This document shows positions 9,146 to 18,624 of a stretch of 64,000 nucleotides of DNA, piece by piece (positions within the stretch are counted from its first letter, which is position 1; each line of letters begins with the position of its first letter). Under the pieces are notes generated by a model, which worked only from the letters and a program-made list of their open reading frames with translations, was not told the DNA's origin and did not search any database. Position numbers and translations under genes: made by a program. Origin of the DNA: Bryobacteraceae bacterium (GTDB lineage: Bacteria > Acidobacteriota > Terriglobia > Bryobacterales > Bryobacteraceae); the NCBI GenBank assembly GCA_026002855.1, contig BPGD01000001.1, forward strand, positions 2,178,001 through 2,242,000. The letters are read 5' to 3'.

Positions 9146-9460
9146 ATGAAGGCCATCGCCGATGTGTGCATCATACCGCTCGGAGTCGGAGCAAGCGTGT
9201 CGAAGGAGGTGACCGAGTGCGAGCGCATCCTGCGCGAGTCCGGCCTCAAGACACGACTCCACGCGTATGGGACCAACGTCGAGGGCGAATGGGACGAAAT
9301 AATGGCCGCGGTGAAACGCTGCCATGAGGCCCTGCACGCGATGGGCGTGCCGCGCATCTCGACAAACATCCGCATCGGCACGCGCATCGACAAGAACCAG
9401 ACGATGGAAGACAAGGTGCGGAAGGTGGAAGAGGGGCTGGCCGGACGCACGGGCAGCTAA
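9146..9460 (+). CDS. MTH1187/UPF0045-family (thiamine-binding-like) protein
   Basis: 104 residues matching the MTH1187/YkoF-like ferredoxin-fold family: ADVCIIPLG start, then SVSKEV, the LKTRLHAYGTNVEGEW strand-loop and the C-terminal RISTNIRIGTRID. Members bind thiamine or related pyrimidines as oligomers; the exact role here is unknown. An ATG at 9128 is in frame, but the ATG at 9146 has GGAG six bases upstream and matches the family N-terminus. It is convergent with the HAD gene. Confidence 0.85.
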   Translation: MKAIADVCIIPLGVGASVSKEVTECERILRESGLKTRLHAYGTNVEGEWDEIMAAVKRCHEALHAMGVPRISTNIRIGTRIDKNQTMEDKVRKVEEGLAGRTGS

Positions 9461-9473
9461 CCGCATATCCGGC

Positions 9474-10157
9474 TCAGGGCAACATGTCCGCTTTCAGCGC
9501 GCGCAGGTCGGGAATGTAGAGGTCGGGCCGCCCCTCCAGCAGGGGCCCGCCTGAGACGACGCCCGTGCCCACGGCGACGATGCGCACGCCGGCCTCGCGC
9601 GCGGCCTTGATGTCGTTCGGATGGTCGCCGACATAGACGACGCGTGCATCGCGCCGGACGAGCCCCGCCCGCCGGGCCCGCGTCATGGCGGTGCGGAGAA
9701 GAGCGGCGCGGGTGGGGCCGTCGCCCGAAAACGCGCCCAGCCGGAAAAACCCGTCGAGCCCGGCCCGCCGCATCTTGGTCCAGGCGATCCGTTCGAGATT
9801 CCCGGTCACCAGCCCGCAGGGCACGCCGCGGCGAGCGAGCGCGCGCAGCAGCCGGCGCACCCCGGGGCAGACCTTCCGGCGCAGGTCAGGACAATTGCGC
9901 AGAAAAATGTTTTCCGCCGCCCGGCCCGCCGCATCCAGTTTCCGCAGGGCCGCGGCCCGGCCGAGGCCGGCGCGGGCGAACATCTCCAGCAGGATGTCGC
10001 GGTCCAGCATGCCAGCCACCGGAATGCCGTCGATGGAGACGGCGACGCCGGTGACGCGCTCGACGGCCCGTTCGAGCGCGCGGCGGTGGGCCGGACCGCT
10101 GCGCCGCAGCAGCGTGCCGTCAATATCAAACAGGACGAGCGTCGAGGCCGGCTCCAT
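9474..10157 (-). CDS. HAD-superfamily hydrolase (phosphoglycolate-phosphatase-like)
   Basis: 227 residues with all HAD motifs: I (LFDIDGTLL, nucleophile Asp and acid Asp), II (GLVTGN), III lysine region, and IV (VYVGDHPNDIKAAREAG). The helical cap between motifs I and II gives a type C1 architecture, as in phosphoglycolate phosphatase or beta-phosphoglucomutase. Substrate cannot be fixed. AAGGAGG lies three bases before the ATG and TATGCT 11 nt before it. It is divergent from the next gene with only 38 nt between. Confidence 0.88.
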   Translation of the reverse strand: MEPASTLVLFDIDGTLLRRSGPAHRRALERAVERVTGVAVSIDGIPVAGMLDRDILLEMFARAGLGRAAALRKLDAAGRAAENIFLRNCPDLRRKVCPGVRRLLRALARRGVPCGLVTGNLERIAWTKMRRAGLDGFFRLGAFSGDGPTRAALLRTAMTRARRAGLVRRDARVVYVGDHPNDIKAAREAGVRIVAVGTGVVSGGPLLEGRPDLYIPDLRALKADMLP

Positions 10158-10182
10158 ATGCCTCCTTCAGCATAGCGGGCGT

Positions 10183-10188
10183 TACACT
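10183..10188 (+). promoter_or_regulatory. -10 box (TACACT), leaderless-type promoter
   Basis: TACACT ends 7 nt before the ATG at 10196, placing the expected transcription start on or beside the start codon. No SD is present. Confidence 0.45.
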
Positions 10189-10195
10189 GGTACTG

Positions 10196-10693
10196 ATGCA
10201 GGTGCTTCAGGCGGGGGGCCGCCATCTGGTGCGGCTGGAGCTGGATGCGGACCTGCTGCGGCAGGCCGCCGAGGAGGCCGGATTCGTCTGCCAGGCCCAT
10301 ACGCGCGAGCGCAGCATCGTGCTCGACCTGGTGGCCGAAGACCGCGAGGGGCCGCTGCTCCTCTTTGATGGCGCCGATCCGGGCAACACCGGATGGTTCG
10401 CGCGCTGCCAGTTTTATGTGGACGCACGCAGCGGGACGGTGATGCAGACGCCGATGGTTCTGGCCAATCTCCGCGACGCCACGGGGCGGCCGAATCCGCG
10501 CGCGGTGCGCATTCAGATCCTGACCGAACTGCCCCTTCATGCGCGGCTGCCGGGACGGCAGCCGGTGACCGAGAAGGCGCTGCTGGCGGTGTTCGTGGCG
10601 CTGCTGCGAGGCCTGGTGCAGAACGGGGTGGCGGTGTGCGGCCGCGGCAGCCTCCAGCCGCTGGCGGGGCGGACGGAACTGGCGCGGCGCTGA
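10196..10693 (+). CDS. Hypothetical protein, 165 aa
   Basis: 165 residues, soluble, no signal peptide, no recognised motif. Mixed alpha/beta pattern with a long helix near the C-terminus (KALLAVFVALLRGLVQNGVAV). Its codon use looks like that of the neighbours, and the start lies 7 nt after a -10 box, so it is probably a real gene. Its stop TGA directly abuts the stop of the convergent gene (TGATCA junction). Function unknown. Confidence 0.6.
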   Translation: MQVLQAGGRHLVRLELDADLLRQAAEEAGFVCQAHTRERSIVLDLVAEDREGPLLLFDGADPGNTGWFARCQFYVDARSGTVMQTPMVLANLRDATGRPNPRAVRIQILTELPLHARLPGRQPVTEKALLAVFVALLRGLVQNGVAVCGRGSLQPLAGRTELARR

Positions 10694-12673
10694 TCAGCGC
10701 AACACGCGCAGAATCGAGTTTTCGTCGTCGGTCCACAGGAAGCGGCGGTCGGGCGGCGCGGTCGCGGGCCGCGATGTGTCGGCCACCATCCAGACGGACG
10801 CCAGGGCCGCCAGGCGCGAGTCGGCAGGCGAGGCCAGCCGCGTGCACGCGACACCGGCCGCGGAGGCCAGGGCGCGGATGACGGGCGCCAGGTCGGCGTA
10901 CTGGTTCGAGATGTGGAAGGCGAGGACGCCGCCGGGCGCCGTGTGGCGCAGGTAGAGCGCGAAAGCCTCGCGAGTGAGCAGGTGGGCGGGGATCGAGTCC
11001 CCGCTGAAGGCGTCGATAACCAGCACGTCGTAGCGCTGTGGCGGCTCGGCGGCCAGTGTGAGCCGCGCATCGCCTTCGGCGATTTCGATGCGCGCCCCCG
11101 AGCGGGCCAGGTAGGTGAAGTAGCGGCGGCTGAAATCGATCACCATCGGGTTGATCTCATAGAAGCGGAACACGTCGCCGGGCCGTCCGTAGGCCGCCAG
11201 TGCGCCGGCGCCGAGCCCGACGACGCCCACGCGGCGGGCCGGCCCGGGCCGGCTCAGCAGCAGCCCGGCGGCGCTCGTGCGGCCGTAGTAGGCCGTGGGC
11301 GTGTCTTCGAGTGGAGATCCCACGAACTGCGACCCGTGGACCACCAGCCCGTGCAGCATCTTGCGCAGGCGCGGCCGTTCCGCCGTGGCCGGTTCGTCTA
11401 CAACGCGCAGGCTGCCGTAGAAATTGCGCCCCGCATCCACGAGGTTCGAGTAGTGGTTCTGCACCAGCGCCAGCGAAGGCGTGGCGGCGAAGATGGCGGC
11501 CATCCAGGCCGCCTGCGTGGCCCAGCGCGGGCCGCGGCGCAGTTTCCACAGACAGAGCGGTGCGGCGGCGGCCATCAGCAGCGGCAGTTCGAAATAGCCT
11601 TTGAGCAACGCGGGCGCGATGACGCCAGCGGCCAGCGAGCCAAGCGCACCGCCGGCGGCGGCGTGGGTCCAGAAGCTGGTGAGCCGCGCGGGATCGGGCT
11701 TGCCTGCCGCCAGCATCCCGTGGGAGAACAGGCACACGAGGAAAAGCCCCAGGCAGTAGAGGGCCACTTTCGCCACCAGCACGGCCTGCAAGTCGAGGAA
11801 AAGCATCGAAAGGGACATGGCGAGCAGGCCGATCATCGCGTGCCGGGCCAGCCGCCGCCCGGAGTGGCTCTCGCGCGAAAAGGCGATCACCCAAGTGAGC
11901 AGATAGGCGAGCATCGGCGCCACCCATAGCAGGGGCGCTGGGGCGACCACCTGAGTGATGTGCGCCGTCGTGGCCACCAGGAACGCCGAACCCAGCGCGG
12001 GCCAGCCGAGCCAGGCGAGCCTTTCGCTGAGGCGCGCACCTTCGACGAGCGGCCGCGGCGGCGCCAGCGGGTTCCTCTGCCAGAGCAGGAACGCGGCGGC
12101 CCACAGCAGCGCTGTCTGCACTGAGAAAAGCGCCCGCCATGCGCGCTCAAGCGCCGAAAGGCCGAAGCGGGGCTCGAGTGCGAAGGGGAACGCCACCAGC
12201 GCCAGGGCGCAGGCGGCATTCGACCAGGCCGAAAGGCGGTAGGGGCGCGAACGGGGCTCCACCAGCGCCAGCCAGTGCTGCAACAGCGGCGACGTCGTCG
12301 AGAGAAGAAAATACGGCAGTCCGACCGAGCCCGCCAGGGCAACCAGCACGTGGAGCGAGTCCGCGCCCGCCTTGGACGGCAGGCGGGGCGCAGCCAGGCA
12401 GGCCAACCCGACAAGGGCGTGTACCGCCGCCTGCTGGCGGGGTTCCAGGCGGCGGGCGACCACGTGCGCGTAGAAATAGCCGAGCAGGAGGACGGACTGG
12501 AAAAACAGCAGGCAGGCGGACCATACCGCTGCCGAGCCGCCGAACAGCGGCAGAAGGCGTTTGCCCTCCATCGGCTGGACCAGAAACAGCAGGAACGAGC
12601 CCAGGACCACGCCCGGACCGATGAGGAAAAGCGGGGACAGCCGCCTCTGTTCCCGCTCCTCGTTTTCAGGCAT
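10694..12673 (-). CDS. Fused MFS-like membrane domain and spermidine-synthase-like protein
   Basis: 659 residues. The first ~430 hold a dozen or so hydrophobic segments (fused MFS/spermidine synthase architecture). The C-terminal ~200 form a spermidine-synthase-fold methyltransferase-like domain with the nucleotide loop VGVVGLGAGALAAYG, acidic FYEINP, GDARLTL and the DVLVIDAFSGDSIP segment that corresponds to the polyamine-synthase catalytic loop. The family is common in Acidobacteria and others; true aminopropyltransferase activity is not established for the fused proteins. A TACAAT box sits 8 nt before the ATG with no SD. It is divergent from the M55 peptidase gene. Confidence 0.87.
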   Translation of the reverse strand: MPENEEREQRRLSPLFLIGPGVVLGSFLLFLVQPMEGKRLLPLFGGSAAVWSACLLFFQSVLLLGYFYAHVVARRLEPRQQAAVHALVGLACLAAPRLPSKAGADSLHVLVALAGSVGLPYFLLSTTSPLLQHWLALVEPRSRPYRLSAWSNAACALALVAFPFALEPRFGLSALERAWRALFSVQTALLWAAAFLLWQRNPLAPPRPLVEGARLSERLAWLGWPALGSAFLVATTAHITQVVAPAPLLWVAPMLAYLLTWVIAFSRESHSGRRLARHAMIGLLAMSLSMLFLDLQAVLVAKVALYCLGLFLVCLFSHGMLAAGKPDPARLTSFWTHAAAGGALGSLAAGVIAPALLKGYFELPLLMAAAAPLCLWKLRRGPRWATQAAWMAAIFAATPSLALVQNHYSNLVDAGRNFYGSLRVVDEPATAERPRLRKMLHGLVVHGSQFVGSPLEDTPTAYYGRTSAAGLLLSRPGPARRVGVVGLGAGALAAYGRPGDVFRFYEINPMVIDFSRRYFTYLARSGARIEIAEGDARLTLAAEPPQRYDVLVIDAFSGDSIPAHLLTREAFALYLRHTAPGGVLAFHISNQYADLAPVIRALASAAGVACTRLASPADSRLAALASVWMVADTSRPATAPPDRRFLWTDDENSILRVLR

Positions 12674-12681
12674 GCGCTTTC

Positions 12682-12687
12682 ATTGTA
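12682..12687 (-). promoter_or_regulatory. -10 box (TACAAT), leaderless-type promoter
   Basis: On the minus strand, TACAAT ends 8 nt before the ATG of the MFS/spermidine-synthase fusion gene. No SD lies between. Confidence 0.45.
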
Positions 12688-12717
12688 CCGGCCGCACCGA
12701 TCCCTCCTCGCGGCTGG

Positions 12718-12723
12718 TATGCT
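12718..12723 (+). promoter_or_regulatory. -10 box (TATGCT), leaderless-type promoter
   Basis: TATGCT ends 7 nt before the ATG at 12731 of the M55 peptidase gene; no SD. Confidence 0.4.
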
Positions 12724-12730
12724 GGCGCCC

Positions 12731-13570
12731 ATGGTGCGGCTTGTGTGCATTCTGATCGTGGCTGCCTGTGCTGCGGCGCAGCCGCGCCGCAGCATTCCGC
12801 TGATTACCGACGCCGAGGGGGTGGCCGGCATCTGCCGGCAGGAGCAGACCGACCCGAAAGATGCGGAGCTGCGGGCGCTGCTCACTGGCGAAGTGAACGC
12901 CGCCGTCGACGGCTTTCTGGAAGGCGGAATCGAGGACGTTTATGTCTGGGACGGGCACGACGGCAGCGCGACGCTCTCCGCGCTGACCATCCATCCGAGG
13001 GCGCGCCTGATCATCGGCGGGCTGGGTCGGACCATGACGCTCGAAAGGAACTACAGCGCCATCGGCTTCCTCGGCCAGCACGCCATGGCCGGCGCCCGCG
13101 GCGCCATCATGGCGCACAGCTACAGCTCGCTGGGCATCCAGAACCTGCGGATCAACGGAAGGAATGTGGGCGAGATCGAGACGCGCGCGGCGCTGGCCGG
13201 CGCGTTCGGCACGCCGGTGATCTTTCTCTCCGGAGACCGGGCGGCGGCGGAGGAACTGAAGGCGATCGTCCCGGAGGCGGAAACCATTGCGGTGAAAGAC
13301 GGGCTGGCGCGCCACACGTGCATCAGCATGTCGGCGGAGATGGCGCGGCGGGTGATCCGCGAAGCGGCGCGGCGTGCCGTGGCGAAGCTCGGCGAGGTGC
13401 GGCCGTACCGTATCCCAGGGCCCGTCGTGATCGAGATCGAATACACGACGCGGAACTCACTGCGGCTGGACGCCGCGCACGCGCTCGGCGGGGAAGTGAT
13501 GGACGACCGCACCGTCCGCTTCCGCGGCGCTGACTTCCTCGATGCCTGGACCCGCGCGCGCCTGTGGTGA
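12731..13570 (+). CDS. M55-family D-aminopeptidase (DppA-like), exported
   Basis: 279 residues with an N-terminal signal peptide (VRLVCILIVAACAAAQ). The M55 zinc-peptidase signature is present: DAEG (metal-binding Asp and Glu), the DGHDG histidine, GQHAMAG histidine and a later GEIE glutamate. DppA of Bacillus removes D-Ala from short peptides, so a role in cell-wall peptide turnover is likely. An ATG at 12719 is in frame, but 12731 fits both the -10 box spacing and the signal peptide. It stands alone, convergent with mscL. Confidence 0.87.
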   Translation: MVRLVCILIVAACAAAQPRRSIPLITDAEGVAGICRQEQTDPKDAELRALLTGEVNAAVDGFLEGGIEDVYVWDGHDGSATLSALTIHPRARLIIGGLGRTMTLERNYSAIGFLGQHAMAGARGAIMAHSYSSLGIQNLRINGRNVGEIETRAALAGAFGTPVIFLSGDRAAAEELKAIVPEAETIAVKDGLARHTCISMSAEMARRVIREAARRAVAKLGEVRPYRIPGPVVIEIEYTTRNSLRLDAAHALGGEVMDDRTVRFRGADFLDAWTRARLW

Positions 13571-13589
13571 CAGACGGGCAGCGGCGGTG

Positions 13590-13946
13590 CTATTTCGGCA
13601 GAGAATCGGAAACCCTCACCAGCCGGTTCATCTGGCGGATTACGAGGAAGATGGCCAGCGCGATGATGAAGAACTGGATGACGTTGTTGAGAAAGTTGCC
13701 GTAGGTGAGCACGGCCGCACCCGCCTTGCGGGCCTCCTCTGCGGTGGCATAAGTCTTGCCGTCGAGCGCGAGGAACTTGTCGGCCAGGTTCACGCCTCGC
13801 GTCAGCAGCCCGATGAGGGGGTTGATGAGATCCTCCACCATCGAGTTGACAATTTTGCCGAAGGCGCCTCCGATGACGACGCCCACAGCCAGATCAATCG
13901 CATTGCCTTTGAGGGCGAACTCCTTGAATTCCTGCACAAATCCCAT
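13590..13946 (-). CDS. mscL: Large-conductance mechanosensitive channel MscL
   Basis: 118 residues, two transmembrane helices. It has the MscL N-terminal helix and TM1 (FKEFALKGNAIDLAVGVVIG, AFGKIVNSMVEDLI), a periplasmic loop, TM2 (NFLNNVIQFFIIALAIFLVI) and a cationic C-terminus. The pentamer opens under membrane tension to release solutes after osmotic downshock. TATACT lies 10 nt before the ATG and no SD is visible. An upstream extension of the open frame is discarded because the MscL N-terminus begins exactly here. Confidence 0.96.
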   Translation of the reverse strand: MGFVQEFKEFALKGNAIDLAVGVVIGGAFGKIVNSMVEDLINPLIGLLTRGVNLADKFLALDGKTYATAEEARKAGAAVLTYGNFLNNVIQFFIIALAIFLVIRQMNRLVRVSDSLPK

Positions 13947-13956
13947 GGTAGGGTTC

Positions 13957-13962
13957 AGTATA
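13957..13962 (-). promoter_or_regulatory. -10 box (TATACT) of mscL
   Basis: On the minus strand, TATACT ends 10 nt before the mscL ATG, giving a leader of only a few bases. Confidence 0.4.
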
Positions 13963-13981
13963 TCGCAGCAGTTAACGGGCG

Positions 13982-15169
13982 CTACAGTTCGCCGCGGGCC
14001 AGCAGACGTTTTTCTTCGCGGTCGAAGCGCCGCTTCAGCCAGCGGCGCGCCAGGCGGGCCTCGTCGGAAGATGGGGCCGTCTGGATGGCGCTGCGGTAGG
14101 CGGCGAGCGCTTCTTCGCGCCGGCCGAGCAGATCGAGGCACTGCCCCAGGCGCAGCCAACTGGTGACGGCGGAGTTTGGATCCAGACGATCCGCGCCAGC
14201 GGTGGCGCGGCGCAAATGGGCGATGGCCGCCTCCGGCTCGTCATACCAGAACAGCAGGTTGCCGCGGGCGAACTCGATGCGCTCGTAGGGCAGGTGGACG
14301 AAACCGGGCGCGCCGGAGCGTTTCAGCTCCTCGATCCTGTCGAAAGTGCGCAGGGCGTCCTCCCTGCGGCCCAGATCGGAGTACATCTGTGCGAGCTCAA
14401 ACAGCAGCAGGTAGTTGCGGGGGTAGCGCTCCAGCAGGTCGAGCAGGAGAGGGACGGCGTCCTGCGGACGGCGCTCACGGCGGGCCACGGCGGCCAGCAA
14501 CACTTTGGCGTCCACCCGGTTGACACGTCCCCTTTCAGCGACCAGCTGCACGGTGCGGATGCCGCGTTCCCGGTCGCCGCGGAAGCCGATGAGGAAGCCG
14601 AGCATGCGGTATTGCCAGGGGAGCGAGCCGACGATGTAGTCATGCACGCCCTGAAGCATGAGCGCGTCCACGTTGGACGGGTCGAGCTCGGCGACGCGGT
14701 TGTGGAGCTTGCGCGCGTCGGTGATGTCCCGCAGCGCATCGAGCCATGCGCGGCGGACGAGGAAGTTATAGGTGCCACGGAAGCCGAGGGCCACGCCCCG
14801 CGCATACAGGGCGGACGTGTCTTTCGGGTTTTTTGCGAGCGCCTCTGATGTCAGCGAGAGGGTCTGGCCGATGGCCCACGCGAAGAGTTTCTGCTCTTCC
14901 GGTGTCGGCTCCATTTTCGGCCGGCGGAGGAAGGGGTTGCCGCCGGTGACCATCTCGGTCTCGAGCGCCCCGGCGCGGAACATCATCTGGAACAGCACGG
15001 CCTGAGCGAGGTGGTTGTAACGGTTCGGGTCGCGCGGCGAGGCGTCGATGGCCCTCTCGAATAGCGCGATTGCCTGGGGATACTCGAGGTTGTAGAAGTG
15101 GTCAAAGCCGCGGGCGATGAGCGCCTCGTCGGATGGGGCCGCCAGCAGGGCGGCCAGCAGCAGGATCAT
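13982..15169 (-). CDS. Exported tetratricopeptide-repeat protein
   Basis: 395 residues with a short signal peptide (MILLLAALLAAP) and several TPR units spread over the whole length (for example EALIARGFDHFYNLEYPQAI, DALRTFDRIEEL, EEALAAYRSAIQ). TPR arrays mediate protein-protein contacts; no enzyme domain is seen. The start has GGAGG seven bases upstream, inside the end of queG, and the ATG overlaps the queG stop by 4 nt (ATGA), so it is translationally coupled. Specific role unknown. Confidence 0.82.
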   Translation of the reverse strand: MILLLAALLAAPSDEALIARGFDHFYNLEYPQAIALFERAIDASPRDPNRYNHLAQAVLFQMMFRAGALETEMVTGGNPFLRRPKMEPTPEEQKLFAWAIGQTLSLTSEALAKNPKDTSALYARGVALGFRGTYNFLVRRAWLDALRDITDARKLHNRVAELDPSNVDALMLQGVHDYIVGSLPWQYRMLGFLIGFRGDRERGIRTVQLVAERGRVNRVDAKVLLAAVARRERRPQDAVPLLLDLLERYPRNYLLLFELAQMYSDLGRREDALRTFDRIEELKRSGAPGFVHLPYERIEFARGNLLFWYDEPEAAIAHLRRATAGADRLDPNSAVTSWLRLGQCLDLLGRREEALAAYRSAIQTAPSSDEARLARRWLKRRFDREEKRLLARGEL

Positions 15170-16266
15170 GCCGCAGCCTCCAGGCGGCGGATGGCCCAAA
15201 GGGCGTGCTCGCGCACGGCGTCGTCAGGGAAGGCGGCCAGATGCCGGAGAGCCGCCAGATACGAGCGGTCGCCGGAGTTGCCCATGGCGGTGGCGGCGTT
15301 ACGGAGCAAGCCGGCGTAGCGTGTGCGCCAGATGGGAGTGCGGCGGAAGCGGGTCCGGAATTCTTCCGGGCTGAGGAAGGCCAGCTCGGCAAGGTCAGGA
15401 TCCGGGTGGAGAGGCTGGAATTCGGGCCGCGCCGTGAATGGCGCGCGGCGGTTCCAGGGGCAGACCTCCTGGCAGATGTCGCAGCCGAAAAGAAGCGTTC
15501 CGCAGGCAGTGCGCTCGGCCGGCTCGAGCGGGCCGCGCTGTTCAATGGTCCAGGTGGAGATGCAACGCCGGGCGTCGAGCCGGGAACGGCCGTCGGGCCC
15601 GGCAACCAGCGCCTGGGTGGGACAGGCGTCGATGCAGCGCCGACAGGTGCCGCAACGGTCAGGCGGCGGCGCGTCCGGGGGGATCTCCAGCGACGTGAGA
15701 ACTTCTCCGAGGAAGAACCAGGAGCCCAGGGGCTGGTTGATGAGGCAGGTGTTGCGGCCGATCCAGCCCAGGCCGGCCTGGCGCGCCAGGGATCGTTCCA
15801 GAACCGGCGCCGTGTCCACGCACACGCGGTAGTCGAAAGGCCCGAGGCGCTCCGTCATTTCGTCTGCGACGCTCTGGAGCAGGGCCCGGACCACGTCATG
15901 GTAGTCGCCGGCGCCCCAGGCGTAACGGGAGACGGAATGGCGAGCCGGGCCGGGCGTGTGATAGAGAAGCCCGACGCAGAGCACCGAGCGGGCTGAAGGC
16001 AGCAGGTGGCGCGGGTCGGCGCGGAGGTTGGCCCGGTGGTCTGTCAGGTAGCCGAGCGGGCCCGCCAGCCCGTCTTCAAGCCACTGGGAATAAAGGGGAA
16101 AATCCTCGATTGGGGCGGCCCGTGCGACGCCGGCCAACTGGAAACCGGCCTTGCGGGCGGCAGCGAGGAAGATCTCCCTGGAGCGGGCCGGATCCGGCAC
16201 GGCTATCCTCTCGACCATCCTACTACGCGAGCCGCCTGGAACCGTTGAGCCCGCCCCTTTCGCCAT
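15166..16266 (-). CDS. queG: Epoxyqueuosine reductase QueG
   Basis: QueG (366 residues) reduces epoxyqueuosine to queuosine in tRNA using cobalamin and two [4Fe-4S] clusters. The N-terminal B12 domain includes RYAWGAGDYHDVV and CVDTAPVLERSLARQAGLGWIG, with the catalytic aspartate. The ferredoxin part has CGTCRRCIDACP and CGTLLFGCDICQEVCPWN. A C-terminal HEAT-like tail is present. The ATG at 16266 has GGAGG five bases upstream; an ATG at 16218 is an alternative. The downstream TPR gene overlaps it by ATGA. No other queuosine genes are in the window. Confidence 0.94.
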   Translation of the reverse strand: MAKGAGSTVPGGSRSRMVERIAVPDPARSREIFLAAARKAGFQLAGVARAAPIEDFPLYSQWLEDGLAGPLGYLTDHRANLRADPRHLLPSARSVLCVGLLYHTPGPARHSVSRYAWGAGDYHDVVRALLQSVADEMTERLGPFDYRVCVDTAPVLERSLARQAGLGWIGRNTCLINQPLGSWFFLGEVLTSLEIPPDAPPPDRCGTCRRCIDACPTQALVAGPDGRSRLDARRCISTWTIEQRGPLEPAERTACGTLLFGCDICQEVCPWNRRAPFTARPEFQPLHPDPDLAELAFLSPEEFRTRFRRTPIWRTRYAGLLRNAATAMGNSGDRSYLAALRHLAAFPDDAVREHALWAIRRLEAAA

Positions 16267-16300
16267 TGAGGCCTCCGGATACGCAGTTCACTGGATATGT

Positions 16301-16330
16301 TTGGGTTGCGAGCCCTGATTTGCCTACAAT
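16301..16330 (+). promoter_or_regulatory. Candidate promoter of the radical SAM gene
   Basis: TTGGGT at 16301-16306 and TACAAT at 16325-16330 are separated by 18 nt. The implied leader to the ATG at 16442 is about 100 nt and carries two hairpins. Confidence 0.45.
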
Positions 16331-16348
16331 ATGGGCTGAGAGAAAAGT

Positions 16349-16412
16349 GTCTCCGTAAGGGATTTGGCGGAGACGCGACACCGGGTGAGATCTCTGGCGG
16401 CGCCCGCCGGAG
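16349..16412 (+). promoter_or_regulatory. Structured mRNA leader of the radical SAM gene
   Basis: Two consecutive stems precede the gene. The first is a perfect 7-bp stem (GTCTCCG 16349-16355 with CGGAGAC 16368-16374, 12-nt loop). The second is a 9-bp stem with one G-U pair (16392-16400 with 16404-16412, 3-nt loop). An AGGAGACAAGGA ribosome-binding region follows. It matches no riboswitch class that I recognise. Confidence 0.4.
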
Positions 16413-16441
16413 AAGTCCGACACAGGAGACAAGGACGAACG

Positions 16442-18550
<2,109 letters not shown>

Positions 18551-18579
18551 GCGCTCTCATCCATTCGGCTTGAATCCCG

Positions 18580-18612
18580 CCGGCCGGCCCGAGGAGGGCC
18601 GGCCGGTTTTTT
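18580..18612 (+). terminator. Rho-independent terminator after the radical SAM gene
   Basis: A perfect 11-bp stem (CCGGCCGGCCC 18580-18590 with GGGCCGGCCGG 18596-18606), 5-nt loop, followed by six T residues on the plus strand. It also separates the convergent CARF gene. Confidence 0.9.
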
Positions 18613-18624
18613 CATGCAACCCGC

